Positions 6,991 through 14,701 of a stretch of 16,711 bases of DNA are shown piece by piece (position 1 is the first letter of the stretch; each line of letters opens with the position of its first letter). Below the pieces are notes generated by a model. That model did no database searches, was not told where the DNA came from, and saw only the letters and a list, made by a program, of their open reading frames with translations. The stretch covers positions 1 through 16,711 of the forward strand of contig CAMICF010000043.1 of assembly GCA_946222495.1 (NCBI GenBank). Direction: 5' to 3'. This DNA comes from an uncultured Janibacter sp. (lineage in GTDB: Bacteria; Actinomycetota; Actinomycetes; Actinomycetales; Dermatophilaceae). The translations under genes and the position numbers were made by a program.

Positions 6991-7479
6991 TCACGACGAG
7001 GGCCGCGCCAGGCGCTCCGCGAGGGCGTCCCGGACGTCGTCACCGACGAGGCCGGTGACGTCGCCGCCGAAGCGGGCGACCTCCTTCACGAGCGAGGAGG
7101 AAACGTGCTCGTAGCGGGTGTCCCCGGGGAGGAACATCGTCTCGACGCCGGTGAGGTGACGGTTCATCAGCGCCATCGGCCACTCGTAGGAGAAGTCCGT
7201 CTCCCCCCGCAGGCCCTTGAGCAGGACCTGGGCGTCGAGCTCGGTGCACACGTCGACGATGAGCCGGTTGGCGAAGGCCTCGACGCGGATGTTGCCGAGG
7301 TCGGCCACCTGGTCGTGGATGAACGCGACCCGCTCGTCGACGGTGAAGGTCCCCTGCTTGGCCGGGTTGTGCAGGATGGCGACGACCACCTCGTCGAAGA
7401 GCGCGGCCGCGCGCCGGAAGACGTCGATGTGACCGATGGTCACGGGGTCGTAGGAGCCTGGGCAGACGGCGCGGGTCAT
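6991..7479 (-). CDS. coaD: Phosphopantetheine adenylyltransferase
   Basis: This 162-residue cytosolic enzyme transfers AMP from ATP to 4'-phosphopantetheine, the penultimate step of coenzyme A synthesis. The nucleotidyltransferase signature PGSYDPVTIGHIDVF begins at residue 7, with the TxGH histidine H17. K41 and K88/R91 (LKGLRG) match substrate-binding residues, and VSSSLVKEVA at 126-135 is the second ATP-binding motif. The length is typical. The ATG at 7479 has no obvious ribosome site; it follows the hemerythrin gene by 35 bases. coaD normally follows rsmD directly. Confidence 0.97.
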   Translation of the reverse strand: MTRAVCPGSYDPVTIGHIDVFRRAAALFDEVVVAILHNPAKQGTFTVDERVAFIHDQVADLGNIRVEAFANRLIVDVCTELDAQVLLKGLRGETDFSYEWPMALMNRHLTGVETMFLPGDTRYEHVSSSLVKEVARFGGDVTGLVGDDVRDALAERLARPSS

Positions 7480-7514
7480 GCCAGCGATCGTGCCAGAGCC
7501 TCGACCGGTCGCGA

Positions 7515-8069
7515 TCAGTCGGGCTGGTCGTCGTTCGGCAGGAGCTTCTGCTCGTAGGCGGCGTCGACGATCCGCTGGACCTGCTCGACCGAGCCGCAGC
7601 CGGACTCGAGGAGCGCGTTGCGCTTGGCCGCCCAGTCCGCACCGAGCCGCTGACGCAGCTCCTCCGGCGCGTCCTCGCGGGCGGGGTTGAGGATCGAGAG
7701 CTCCTCCTCGCCGATGTGGTGGTTGAGCACCTCGGCGACGGCCTCGACGGCCTCCTCGAAGTCCTCGCTGTCGGTGCCCTCGACGCGGAGCAGCGCCAGC
7801 AGCGCCTCGTTGGTCGCGGCGTGCTCCTCCTCGCCGTGCTCCTCCTCCTCGCCGTCGATGACCTTCTTCGACTTCAGGTGGGGGTAGACGATCTCCTCCT
7901 CGGCCTCGCTGTGGGCGATGAGGAGGTCGGCGAAGGCCACGCGTGCCGCCTCGCGGTCCGCGGTCTGGTCGCGCATGGCGCGCATCTGGTCCTCGAAGAG
8001 CCGGTGGTCGGCGGCAATGAGGTCGGTGACGTCGCCGGAGGTGGGGTGCGGGATCGGGTAAACGCTCAT
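7515..8069 (-). CDS. Hemerythrin HHE-domain protein
   Basis: This 184-residue protein has the HHE cation-binding helical pattern expected for a non-haem di-iron site: H22, H53xxxE57, H83 and H118xxxE122. It has a Glu-rich loop at about 73-82, no signal peptide and no membrane helix, so it should be cytosolic. HHE proteins bind oxygen or nitric oxide, or store iron; nothing in the sequence picks one. It sits between rsmD and coaD, which are usually neighbours, with gaps of 27 and 35 bases. AGGGG lies just upstream of ATG 8069. It was probably inserted into the cluster. Confidence 0.87.
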   Translation of the reverse strand: MSVYPIPHPTSGDVTDLIAADHRLFEDQMRAMRDQTADREAARVAFADLLIAHSEAEEEIVYPHLKSKKVIDGEEEEHGEEEHAATNEALLALLRVEGTDSEDFEEAVEAVAEVLNHHIGEEELSILNPAREDAPEELRQRLGADWAAKRNALLESGCGSVEQVQRIVDAAYEQKLLPNDDQPD

Positions 8070-8096
8070 ACCCCTGTCTACCCGATCCGGGGCCGC

Positions 8097-8669
8097 TCAG
8101 ATCTGGTAGTCGGGTGCCACCCGCGTGGCGAACCAGAGGACGGTCTCCCCGTAGGACTTCGATCCCTCGGCGACGAGGCCGTCAGGCCAGGTCGGCTCGG
8201 GCGAGCGGGCGGAGCGCTCGACGACGATGACCGGCTCCTGGGCGAGCCAGAGGTGGGTGAGGAGCATCTCGAGCACCGCGCTCAGCGACTCCTCGGTGAC
8301 GTCGTAGGGCGGGTCGGCGAGGACGACGTCGTAGCGCAGCGAGGCCGGGCGGTCGAGCGCCTGCTCGACGGTGCCGGACTGCAGCCGGGCACCGGCCACG
8401 CCGAGGTCGGAGATGTTGGCCCGGATGGTCGCGGACGCGCCCCGGTCGGACTCCACGAGCAGGACGCTCGCGGCGCCGCGGCTGGCGGCCTCGAGGCCCA
8501 AGGCACCCGAGCCGGCGTAGAGGTCCATGACGTGCGCCCCGTCGATGGCGTCACGCGCCTCGAGGGAGGAGAAGAGGGCCTCGCGGACCCGGTCCGTCGT
8601 GGGCCGGGTGCCGTCGCCCGCGGGGGTGCGCAGTCGCCGTCCGCCGGCCTCGCCGCTGATGATCCGAGT
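8097..8669 (-). CDS. rsmD: 16S rRNA (guanine(966)-N(2))-methyltransferase
   Basis: This 190-residue SAM-dependent enzyme methylates G966 in 16S rRNA of the small subunit. The SAM-binding loop DLYAGSGALGLEA is at residues 50-62 and the catalytic DPPY is at 120-123. The N-terminal TRIISGEAGGRRLRTP is the family hallmark, which is why I use GTG 8669. In-frame ATGs at 8690 and 8702 would add 7 or 11 residues with no clear ribosome site. It follows recG after about 57 bases and belongs to the same minus-strand run. Confidence 0.93.
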   Translation of the reverse strand, partial: TRIISGEAGGRRLRTPAGDGTRPTTDRVREALFSSLEARDAIDGAHVMDLYAGSGALGLEAASRGAASVLLVESDRGASATIRANISDLGVAGARLQSGTVEQALDRPASLRYDVVLADPPYDVTEESLSAVLEMLLTHLWLAQEPVIVVERSARSPEPTWPDGLVAEGSKSYGETVLWFATRVAPDYQI

Positions 8670-8726
8670 CACGGGACCATGATGCGCCATGGGCCGGCCC
8701 ACGGACCACCCGGGCGGAAGGGGGCG

Positions 8727-10958
8727 TCACCCCTTCTCGAGGTATGCCGCCTGCTCCGCGTCGAGCCAGTCGGCGATCCGCTCCTGCAGCGCCGGGTGGT
8801 CGCCGAGCTCCGGGTCCTCCTGCAGGAGGTCCTGGGCGTCCTCGCGGGCGTGCTCGATGAGCTCCTCGTCGCGGAGCACGGACAAGTGCTGCAGCTGGTT
8901 GCGGGCCCCGTGCTGGGCGGATCCGAGGACATCGCCCTCCCGCCGCTGGGTGAGGTCGAGGCGGGCCAGCTCGAAGCCGTCCGTGGTGCCGGCGACGGCA
9001 TCGAGCCGCTCGACCGCCGACTCGCTCTCGGTCGCGGTCATGAGCAGGCACGTGCCGGGGTGACCGCCTCGGCCGATCCGGCCGCGCAGCTGGTGCAGCT
9101 GCGAGACGCCGAAGCGGTCCGCGTCGAGGATGACCATCGTCGAGGCGTTGGGGACGTCCACGCCGACCTCGATGACCGTCGTCGAGACGAGCACGTCCAC
9201 CTCGCCCGCGGTGTAGCGGGCCATGACCGCGTCCTTCTCGTCCGCGGGCATGCGTCCGTGCAGCACCTCGAGGGTCAGCCCCCGGAGGGCCGGGTGGGCG
9301 CGCAGTGTCTCGATGACCTCGACGACCGCGGCGAGCGGGCGCTCCTCGCGTTCCTCTCCCCCGACGCGCTCGCCGTCGTCGGTCTCGTCGTCGACGACGC
9401 CCTCCTCGGCGACGAGGTCGACGCCCTCCTCGACGTCATGGCGACCTCCGTCCTCGTCGCCGCCGATCCGCGGGCAGACGACGTAGGCCTGCCGGCCGGT
9501 GGCGACCTCCTCGGCGACCCGCTGCCAGGCGCGGTCGACCCATCCCGGCCGCTCGACGGGGACGACGTGGGTGGTGATCGGCTGGCGACCGCGGGGCAGC
9601 TCGCGCAGGGTCGAGGTCTCCATGTCACCGAAGACCGTCATCGCCACCGTCCGCGGGATGGGCGTGGCCGTCATGACGAGGAGGTGCGGGGGCGTCTTGC
9701 CCTTGGCGCGCAAGGCATCTCGCTGCTCGACGCCGAACCGGTGCTGCTCGTCGACGACGACGAGCGCGAGGTCGGCGAAGCTCACCCTGTCCTCGAGCAG
9801 GGCGTGGGTCCCGATGACGATGCCCGCCTGGCCGGCGGCGATCTCGAGCATCGCCTCCTTGCGGCGGGCGGCGGACATCGACCCCGTGAGCAGGGCGACG
9901 CGGGTGGCGTGCTCGTCGCCGCCGAGCATCCCCCCTTCGGCCAGGTCACCGAGCATGGCGGTGATGGAGGCCGCGTGCTGGGCCGCGAGTACCTCCGTCG
10001 GGGCGAGGAGCACGGCCTGGCCGCCGGCGTCGACGGCAGCGAGCATGGCGCGCAGGGCGACGATCGTCTTGCCCGAGCCGACCTCTCCCTGGAGGAGCCG
10101 GTGCATCGGGGTGGGTCGGGACATCTCGTCGAGGATCTCGCCGCCGACCCGCTGCTGCCCCTCGGTCAGCTCGAAGGGCAGCCGCTCGTCGAAGGTGCTG
10201 AGCAGACCCCCTTCGCGGGGCTCGCGCCCCTCGGTGGCGACGCCCGCGGCGGCGATGCGGCGCTGACCGAGGAGGCACTGGAGGACGAGGGCCTCCTCGT
10301 AGCGCAGACGGCGTCGGCCGGCGTCGACGTCGGCGTGGGTCCGCGGTGCGTGCACGGCCCGAAGGGCGCCGGCCCGGTCGAGGAGGCCACGACGGCTGCG
10401 GACCGCCTCGGGGATCGTGTCGACGACCTCGTCGAGCTGGCCGAGCACGAGACGGACGCACCGGGTGATCGTCCAGGGGTGCACCCCCGGCACGTGACGG
10501 TAGATCGGGATGAGACCCCGGTGGTCGGCGTCGCCGAGCTCGCCGAGCGCTGCCGCCTCCTCGAGGGTGGCGTAGCCGGGGTGGGCGAGCTGACGGGCGC
10601 CGCGGTACTCGGTGACGGACCCCGCGAAGAGGAGCTCCTTCCCCGCGACGAGCTTGTGCTCGTGGCCTCGGGCATCGAAGAAGGTGACCTTCATCCGCGA
10701 GCGCCCGTCGGTGATGACCGCCTCGAGCATCCGCCCGCGGCGCTTGGCCATCGAGCGCGTGGAGGCGGACTCGACCCGGGCAACGGCGACGAGGAAGTCG
10801 CCGATGCGCGGCTGGCCGAGGTCGACCTCCGCGCTGCGGTAGCGGCGGGGCCAGAAGTCGAGCAGCTGGCCGACGGTCTCGATGGAGCGGTGCTTCGCGA
10901 GCTTGCTCGCGGCCTGGCCGCCGAGCAGCCCCTTGAGCCGCGTGTCCTCCCGGGCCAC
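8727..10958 (-). CDS. recG: ATP-dependent DNA helicase RecG
   Basis: This 743-residue superfamily 2 helicase remodels stalled forks and branched DNA. The N-terminal wedge/OB region spans roughly 50-135. Helicase motifs include GEVGSGKT (291-298), DEQH (403-406), TATPIPRT (430-437) and QLRGRIGRGG (623-632), and the C-terminal RREGDVLG block (672-679) is typical. An unusual Asp/Glu/Gly-rich segment lies at about 499-540, between VVCPRI and the following helix. The start GTG 10958 overlaps the stop of the FakA-like gene by one base (TAGTG), so translation is probably coupled. Confidence 0.97.
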   Translation of the reverse strand: MAREDTRLKGLLGGQAASKLAKHRSIETVGQLLDFWPRRYRSAEVDLGQPRIGDFLVAVARVESASTRSMAKRRGRMLEAVITDGRSRMKVTFFDARGHEHKLVAGKELLFAGSVTEYRGARQLAHPGYATLEEAAALGELGDADHRGLIPIYRHVPGVHPWTITRCVRLVLGQLDEVVDTIPEAVRSRRGLLDRAGALRAVHAPRTHADVDAGRRRLRYEEALVLQCLLGQRRIAAAGVATEGREPREGGLLSTFDERLPFELTEGQQRVGGEILDEMSRPTPMHRLLQGEVGSGKTIVALRAMLAAVDAGGQAVLLAPTEVLAAQHAASITAMLGDLAEGGMLGGDEHATRVALLTGSMSAARRKEAMLEIAAGQAGIVIGTHALLEDRVSFADLALVVVDEQHRFGVEQRDALRAKGKTPPHLLVMTATPIPRTVAMTVFGDMETSTLRELPRGRQPITTHVVPVERPGWVDRAWQRVAEEVATGRQAYVVCPRIGGDEDGGRHDVEEGVDLVAEEGVVDDETDDGERVGGEEREERPLAAVVEVIETLRAHPALRGLTLEVLHGRMPADEKDAVMARYTAGEVDVLVSTTVIEVGVDVPNASTMVILDADRFGVSQLHQLRGRIGRGGHPGTCLLMTATESESAVERLDAVAGTTDGFELARLDLTQRREGDVLGSAQHGARNQLQHLSVLRDEELIEHAREDAQDLLQEDPELGDHPALQERIADWLDAEQAAYLEKG

Positions 10959-12628
10959 TACTCGGCCCCGAACAGCAAGGGGTAGTGCGGCTGGCCCCCG
11001 TCGATGGTCTCGACCTCGACGTGCTGCGCCGTGATCCGGTTCGTCAGCCGGTCGACGAGGCCCTCGGGGACGTCGTCGCCGACGACCATCGTCAGGAGTT
11101 CGGCACCTGCCCCCGTGATCGCGTCGAGCACGCCGGCGCAGACCTCGTCCATGTCGGACCCGACGATGGTGATGTCGCCCCGGACCACACCGAGGACGTC
11201 ACCCACCTCGCAGGGGCCGCCGCTCGTGAGCCCGGACTTCACCGCGACGGTCACGGCACCGTGCTGGGTCGCGGCGGCGGCGTGGGTCATCGCCACGACG
11301 TTCTGGTTGACCGGCAGCCCGGGGTCGAAAACGGCGAGGGCGGCGAGCCCCTGCACGGCGGTCGTCGACCCGATGACGTGGACGGTCTGCCCTTCCTGCC
11401 CCGCGGCCTGGGCCGCGGCGTCCGCCGCGAGCCGGGTGTCCCGGTCGTTGGGCATGAGGATGACCTCCGACGTCGCCGCGGCCCGCACGGCCGCGACGAG
11501 CTCGCCCGCCGAGGCCCGGTGGCCGGGGCCGGAGGCGACGCTCGTCGCGCCGGCCTCCTCGATGACCGCGGCGATGCCGGGCCCGGCGGCGCACGCGACG
11601 ATGCCGACCCCGAGCCGCGGGGTGGGGCTCATGAGCTCCAGCAGCGAGACGGCGACCCGCTGGGGCGCCCCGTGGGCCAGGCCGGCCTCGAGCGCTGCAC
11701 CGATGTCGTCGGTGTGCACGTGCACGTGGGTGACGTCCTCGGCGCTGGAGACGACGACGCTGTCCCCGAGACCGTCGAGCGCCTCCCGCAGGGTCCCCAC
11801 CTGGGCCTCGCTGACGTCGTGCAGCAGGTACATCACCTCGAAGGCGGGACCCTCGTGCACGGGCGCGGGCGCGGCGTCGGGCCGTGCCCGCTCGCTCGTC
11901 TCGAGCGACCACTCCGGTCGCCGCGACAGAGACTGGTTGAGGATGAAGTCGTCGACGGCGTAGTGGCCGGTCGGCCCCTCCTCGTGCACGACCTGGTCGA
12001 GCGCCTCGACGAAGAGGAGGTAGCCGGCCCCTCCGGCATCGACGACCCCGGCGTCGGCGAGCACCGGCAGCTGCTCCGGCGTGCGGGCCAGTGCCGCGCG
12101 GGCGGCGGTGACGGCGGCGCGGGTGAGGTCACCGAGGGTGCCGCCGGCCTCGAGGACACGCTGCGCCTCGTCAGCGGTGGCGTCGGCGACGCTGAGGATC
12201 GTCCCCTCCTGGGCGCGCACGACGCTCTCCCGGGCGCGGCGCGCTCCCCGGGCGATCGCGCGGGCGGCCGCGGCGACGTCGACCTCCGAGAGCGCCTCGC
12301 CGGCGATGACCTCGCTGACCCCCCGCACCATCTGGCTGAGGATGACGCCGGAGTTGCCCCGGGCGGACATGAGGGCAGCCCTCGACATCGCGGCGACCTC
12401 GACGTCGAGCGGGAGGTCGGACACGTCACCGACGCTGTCGCGCGCCTCGCGGGTGACGTCGAGCGCCTGGTCGAGCGTGAGGTACATGTTGGTGCCGGTG
12501 TCCCCGTCGGGCACGGGGAAGACGTTGAGCGCGTCGATCTCCGCGCGGCGGGCGGCGAGCGCCGCTCGGGTCACGACGACCCACCGCCGCACCGACTCCG
12601 CGTCCAAGACCTCCAGCACGTCCGTCAC
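10958..12628 (-). CDS. DAK/DhaL-domain kinase, FakA (YloV)-like
   Basis: This 556-residue (or 553-residue) protein has an N-terminal DhaL kinase domain with NVFPVPDGDTGTNM, where D41, D43 and N47 match the magnesium-nucleotide site. It also has the ARGNSGVILSQ loop (about 89-99). The C-terminal half is like the middle and C-terminal domains of FakA, which phosphorylates fatty acids held by FakB/DegV carriers. No FakB gene is in the window, so the substrate is inferred. GTG 12628 gives the longest frame. GTG 12619 (MLEVLDAES) may be the true start: TACCGT at 12627-12632 ends 7 bases before it and would exclude the upstream GTG from the message. A DAK-like gene next to recG is usual in actinobacteria. 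Confidence 0.92.
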   Translation of the reverse strand: MTDVLEVLDAESVRRWVVVTRAALAARRAEIDALNVFPVPDGDTGTNMYLTLDQALDVTREARDSVGDVSDLPLDVEVAAMSRAALMSARGNSGVILSQMVRGVSEVIAGEALSEVDVAAAARAIARGARRARESVVRAQEGTILSVADATADEAQRVLEAGGTLGDLTRAAVTAARAALARTPEQLPVLADAGVVDAGGAGYLLFVEALDQVVHEEGPTGHYAVDDFILNQSLSRRPEWSLETSERARPDAAPAPVHEGPAFEVMYLLHDVSEAQVGTLREALDGLGDSVVVSSAEDVTHVHVHTDDIGAALEAGLAHGAPQRVAVSLLELMSPTPRLGVGIVACAAGPGIAAVIEEAGATSVASGPGHRASAGELVAAVRAAATSEVILMPNDRDTRLAADAAAQAAGQEGQTVHVIGSTTAVQGLAALAVFDPGLPVNQNVVAMTHAAAATQHGAVTVAVKSGLTSGGPCEVGDVLGVVRGDITIVGSDMDEVCAGVLDAITGAGAELLTMVVGDDVPEGLVDRLTNRITAQHVEVETIDGGQPHYPLLFGAE

Positions 12629-12632
12629 GGTA
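12627..12632 (-). promoter_or_regulatory. Putative -10 for a leaderless FakA-like mRNA
   Basis: On the minus strand this reads TACCGT and is followed by 7 bases and GTG 12619. It overlaps the upstream candidate GTG 12628, so both cannot be right. No clear -35 is visible. Confidence 0.35.
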
Positions 12633-12703
12633 TCCGAGGGCGCGCAGGGGTGGTGTCATCCTGGGGGCGTCGATGGACGCGTTGGAGGCGCTTCCGCGCC
12701 GTT

Positions 12704-12733
12704 TTGGTCCCCACCCCCGGGCTCCGCTACGCT
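12704..12733 (+). promoter_or_regulatory. Putative rpmB promoter
   Basis: TTGGTC (12704-12709) and TACGCT (12728-12733) are 18 bases apart in the 190-base divergent gap between the FakA-like gene and rpmB. Transcription would begin near 12740, giving a leader of about 80 bases. The -35 is weak; the -10 fits TANNNT. Confidence 0.45.
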
Positions 12734-12744
12734 GTACCGGTTGC

Positions 12745-12779
12745 CCGGCCGACAGTCCCCCTTCGTGGTGGATGGCCGG
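12745..12779 (+). promoter_or_regulatory. Potential stem in the rpmB leader
   Basis: CCGGCC (12745-12750) and GGCCGG (12774-12779) can pair around a 23-base loop in the predicted leader. The loop includes the CCCCCTTCG motif (12757-12765). Many ribosomal protein messages carry leader structures for feedback control, but I do not recognise this as a known class. The stem is short and could be chance at this GC content. Confidence 0.3.
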
Positions 12780-12818
12780 AGCGCATCACTCACGTACTGA
12801 CGAACACAGGAGAAACCC

Positions 12819-13013
12819 GTGGCTGCCAACTGCGACGTCTGCGGCAAGGGACCGTCCTTCGGACACTCCATCTCGCACTCGCACCGCCGCACCAAGCGTC
12901 GCTGGAACCCGAACATCCAGCGCGTTCGGGCCAAGGTGGGCGACGCCGGTGTGACCCCGAAGCGTCTCAATGTCTGCACCTCGTGCCTCAAGGCCGGCAA
13001 GGTCAAGCGCTGA
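12819..13013 (+). CDS. rpmB: 50S ribosomal protein L28, zinc-binding form
   Basis: This 64-residue ribosomal protein starts MAANCDVCGKGPSFGHSISH, typical of L28, with CxxC pairs C5/C8 and C53/C56 marking the zinc-containing type. The GTG at 12819 has a good AGGAGA ribosome site ending 5 bases before it. It is transcribed alone on the plus strand, divergent from the FakA-like gene, and ends before a strong terminator. Its position between the DAK-like gene and thiL is common in actinobacteria. Confidence 0.98.
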   Translation: MAANCDVCGKGPSFGHSISHSHRRTKRRWNPNIQRVRAKVGDAGVTPKRLNVCTSCLKAGKVKR

Positions 13014-13033
13014 CCCGAGGCTCAACGAAAGAC

Positions 13034-13066
13034 GCCGCCGATCCCTCACGGGACGGCGGCTTTTTT
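13034..13066 (+). terminator. Intrinsic terminator of rpmB
   Basis: GCCGCCG (13034-13040) pairs with CGGCGGC (13054-13060). After a single unpaired A, TCCC pairs with GGGA around the loop TCAC. Six T residues follow at 13061-13066. This is the strongest terminator in the window and sits between the convergent rpmB and thiL genes. In the other direction the T-run is weak, so it mainly serves rpmB. Confidence 0.92.
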
Positions 13067-13073
13067 CGTACCC

Positions 13074-14087
13074 TCACGCGTCGTGGAAGTGGTCCCACCC
13101 GGTGACCGTGGGTCGCTGCCCGTCGACGAGCACCCCTGCCCCGTCCGAGCAGGCCCCGATGACGCGCCACCCGTCCGGCACCGCGCCCCGGGGGAAGGTC
13201 GCCAGGAGCGAGTGCTCCTCGCCGCCGGAGAGCACCTGACGCAGCGCGTCGTCCGGTCCCAGGGCGAGCGTCAGCGGCCCGGCGGCGGCCTCGGCCAGCG
13301 CGGTGCCGTCGAGGTCGACCCGGACCCCGCTCGCGTCGGCCACCCGGCCCAGGTCTCGCACGAGCCCGTCGGAGAGGTCGATCATCGCGGTGGCGCCGGC
13401 GTCCGCGGCCTCGGCGCCGCTGCGCCAGGGGACGTCACCGGTCCGGCGGTGCACGCGGCACAGCTCGTCGACGGCGCGGGTGCGGTCGTCGGCCTCGCCG
13501 AGCGGTTCGTCGAGGTGGGTGCGGCCGCGGCCGTCGAGCAGAAGCTGCAGGCCGCCCCCGGAGCGTCCGAGGCTGCCCCGGACGGCGACGACGTCGCCGG
13601 CACGTGCCCCGTCGCGACGGACGGGGGTCCGGCCTCCGAGGTCGCCGACGGCGGTGATCCCGACGAGCACCGTCCCCGGCTCCGCGGAGGACAGGTCTCC
13701 CCCGATGACGGGCGCACCCGCCTCCTCGGCCGCGGCGGCGATGCCCTCCGCGAGGGCCACGGCCCATCCGACCTCGGTGGCGGGGTCCGCCGCGAGGGCC
13801 ACGAGCAGCCCGGTGGGGACGGCACCCATGGCGGCGATGTCGGCGACGTTCTGCGCGACCACCTTGCGGCCGACCTCCTCGGGGGACGACCAGTCGTCGC
13901 GCCAGTCCCGCTCCCGGACCATCGAGTCGGTGGTGAGGACGACCGCGCCCGACGGTGCCGCGAGGACGGCCGCGTCGTCGCCGGGCCCGAGGAGCACCCG
14001 GGCGGGGCCGGTCGTGCCCCCGAAGACCGGGAAGAGCCGGGCGAGCAGCTCTCCCTCGGAGAGGTCCTGCAGGCGGGCGACGGTCAT
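13074..14087 (-). CDS. thiL: Thiamine-monophosphate kinase
   Basis: This 337-residue cytosolic enzyme phosphorylates thiamine monophosphate to the active cofactor thiamine pyrophosphate. Family motifs are GPGDDAAVL (34-42), the TTDSMVRERDW segment (52-62), NVADIAAMGA (80-89), IGGDLSS (128-134), and MIDLSDGLVRDLGR further on. Length is normal. ATG 14087 has GAGGAG about 10 bases upstream. It is divergent from the DUF3515 lipoprotein gene and converges on rpmB. No TPP riboswitch is evident in the 57-base upstream gap. Confidence 0.96.
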   Translation of the reverse strand: MTVARLQDLSEGELLARLFPVFGGTTGPARVLLGPGDDAAVLAAPSGAVVLTTDSMVRERDWRDDWSSPEEVGRKVVAQNVADIAAMGAVPTGLLVALAADPATEVGWAVALAEGIAAAAEEAGAPVIGGDLSSAEPGTVLVGITAVGDLGGRTPVRRDGARAGDVVAVRGSLGRSGGGLQLLLDGRGRTHLDEPLGEADDRTRAVDELCRVHRRTGDVPWRSGAEAADAGATAMIDLSDGLVRDLGRVADASGVRVDLDGTALAEAAAGPLTLALGPDDALRQVLSGGEEHSLLATFPRGAVPDGWRVIGACSDGAGVLVDGQRPTVTGWDHFHDA

Positions 14088-14131
14088 CCTCGGGTCTCCT
14101 CGGGTGGGCGAAGGGGGTCAGGAGGGCACGG

Positions 14132-14137
14132 TAGCCT
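14132..14137 (+). promoter_or_regulatory. Putative -10 for a leaderless DUF3515 mRNA
   Basis: TAGCCT ends exactly 7 bases before the GTG at 14145, the spacing expected for a leaderless message. A GGAGG at 14121-14125 lies too far upstream to act as ribosome site and would be outside such a transcript. Confidence 0.45.
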
Positions 14138-14144
14138 CCCGGCC

Positions 14145-14600
14145 GTGCCCCCTTCCTCCCGCCGCGGTGCGGTCACGGTCCTCGCCGCCGGCCTCGTGCT
14201 CGCGGGGTGCAGCAGTGCCGTCGAGGTCGGCATCCCCGAGGACGCGGACCACGCGGCATGCACCGCCGCGAGCACGCAGTGGCCGGACACCGTCAAGGGC
14301 GAGCTCGAGCGGACCGAGACCGACCCCGAGGATCCCGCTGCGGCGGCCTGGGGCGACCCCGCCGTCATCGCGCGCTGCGGCATGCCTCCCCTGAGCCCGA
14401 CTGAGAACCAGTGCATCTCGGTCGACGGGGTCGACTGGGTGGCCGACGAGCTCGACGACGGGACGCGGCTGACGACCTTCGGCCGGGACCCCGCGATCGA
14501 GGTCATCGTGCCCGAGGAGCACACCCCCGCTCCGCTGATCCTCCCCGCCTTCAGCGACGCGGCCAAGGAGCTCCCCCGCAACGACTACTCCTGCTCCTGA
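14145..14600 (+). CDS. DUF3515 family lipoprotein
   Basis: This 151-residue protein has a lipoprotein signal: basic RR at 6-7, a hydrophobic stretch to about 20, and the lipobox LAGC with lipidated C22. The mature part is acidic and carries C39, C78, C90 and C150, possibly paired in disulfides. The AWGDPAVIARCGMP segment (68-81) is characteristic of DUF3515, an actinobacterial family of unknown function usually found between thiL and ddl, as here. It should be anchored to the outer face of the membrane. The frame is open far upstream, but GTG 14145 is the only start that gives a sensible signal peptide. Confidence 0.87.
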   Translation: MPPSSRRGAVTVLAAGLVLAGCSSAVEVGIPEDADHAACTAASTQWPDTVKGELERTETDPEDPAAAAWGDPAVIARCGMPPLSPTENQCISVDGVDWVADELDDGTRLTTFGRDPAIEVIVPEEHTPAPLILPAFSDAAKELPRNDYSCS

Positions 14601-14625
14601 GCCCGGACCGCCTGGCCCCGAGGAC

Positions 14626-14689
14626 CGCACGACCTTAAGGAGATGCAGCAAAAGGGGCGCACGACCTTAAGGAGATGCGGGGAAGGGGG
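14626..14689. repeat. Two tandem 32-nt repeats containing CCTTAAGG
   Basis: Copy 1 (14626-14657) and copy 2 (14658-14689) are directly adjacent. Their first 21 bases are identical and the rest agree at 7 of 11 positions. The core ACCTTAAGGAGATGC contains the palindrome CCTTAAGG, which is notably AT-rich for this DNA. The repeats fill most of the 101-base gap between the convergent DUF3515 and ddl genes. No T-run hairpin is seen. The function is unknown; it could be a dispersed intergenic repeat or a protein-binding site. The AAGGAG followed by ATG resembles a ribosome site but no convincing small gene follows. Confidence 0.85.
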
Positions 14690-14701
14690 CGCGGCGAAGG
14701 G

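Noticed and set aside
7716..10985. A 1089-codon plus-strand open frame opposite the hemerythrin, rsmD and recG genes
   Set aside because: It lies wholly antisense to three well-recognised genes, has no domain I recognise and a composition of Gly, Asp, Val, Leu and Arg typical of shadow frames in high-GC DNA.
12687..12705. GGCGC-TTCC-GCGCC followed by GTTTT, resembling a small terminator on the plus strand
   Set aside because: No plus-strand gene lies upstream of it, the stem is only 5 bp, and it overlaps the region of the rpmB promoter.
10985..13105. A 706-codon plus-strand open frame opposite the FakA-like gene, running through rpmB in another frame
   Set aside because: It covers genuine genes on both strands and shows no motif; long antisense frames are expected at this GC content.
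13083..14144. A long upstream extension of the DUF3515 frame antisense to thiL
   Set aside because: It would bury the lipoprotein signal in the middle of a protein and overlaps thiL throughout; the sensible start is GTG 14145.
14639..14701. A possible small gene starting at ATG 14643 after AAGGAG in the tandem repeat
   Set aside because: The signal is part of the repeat unit itself, and the frame runs antisense into ddl with no recognisable product.
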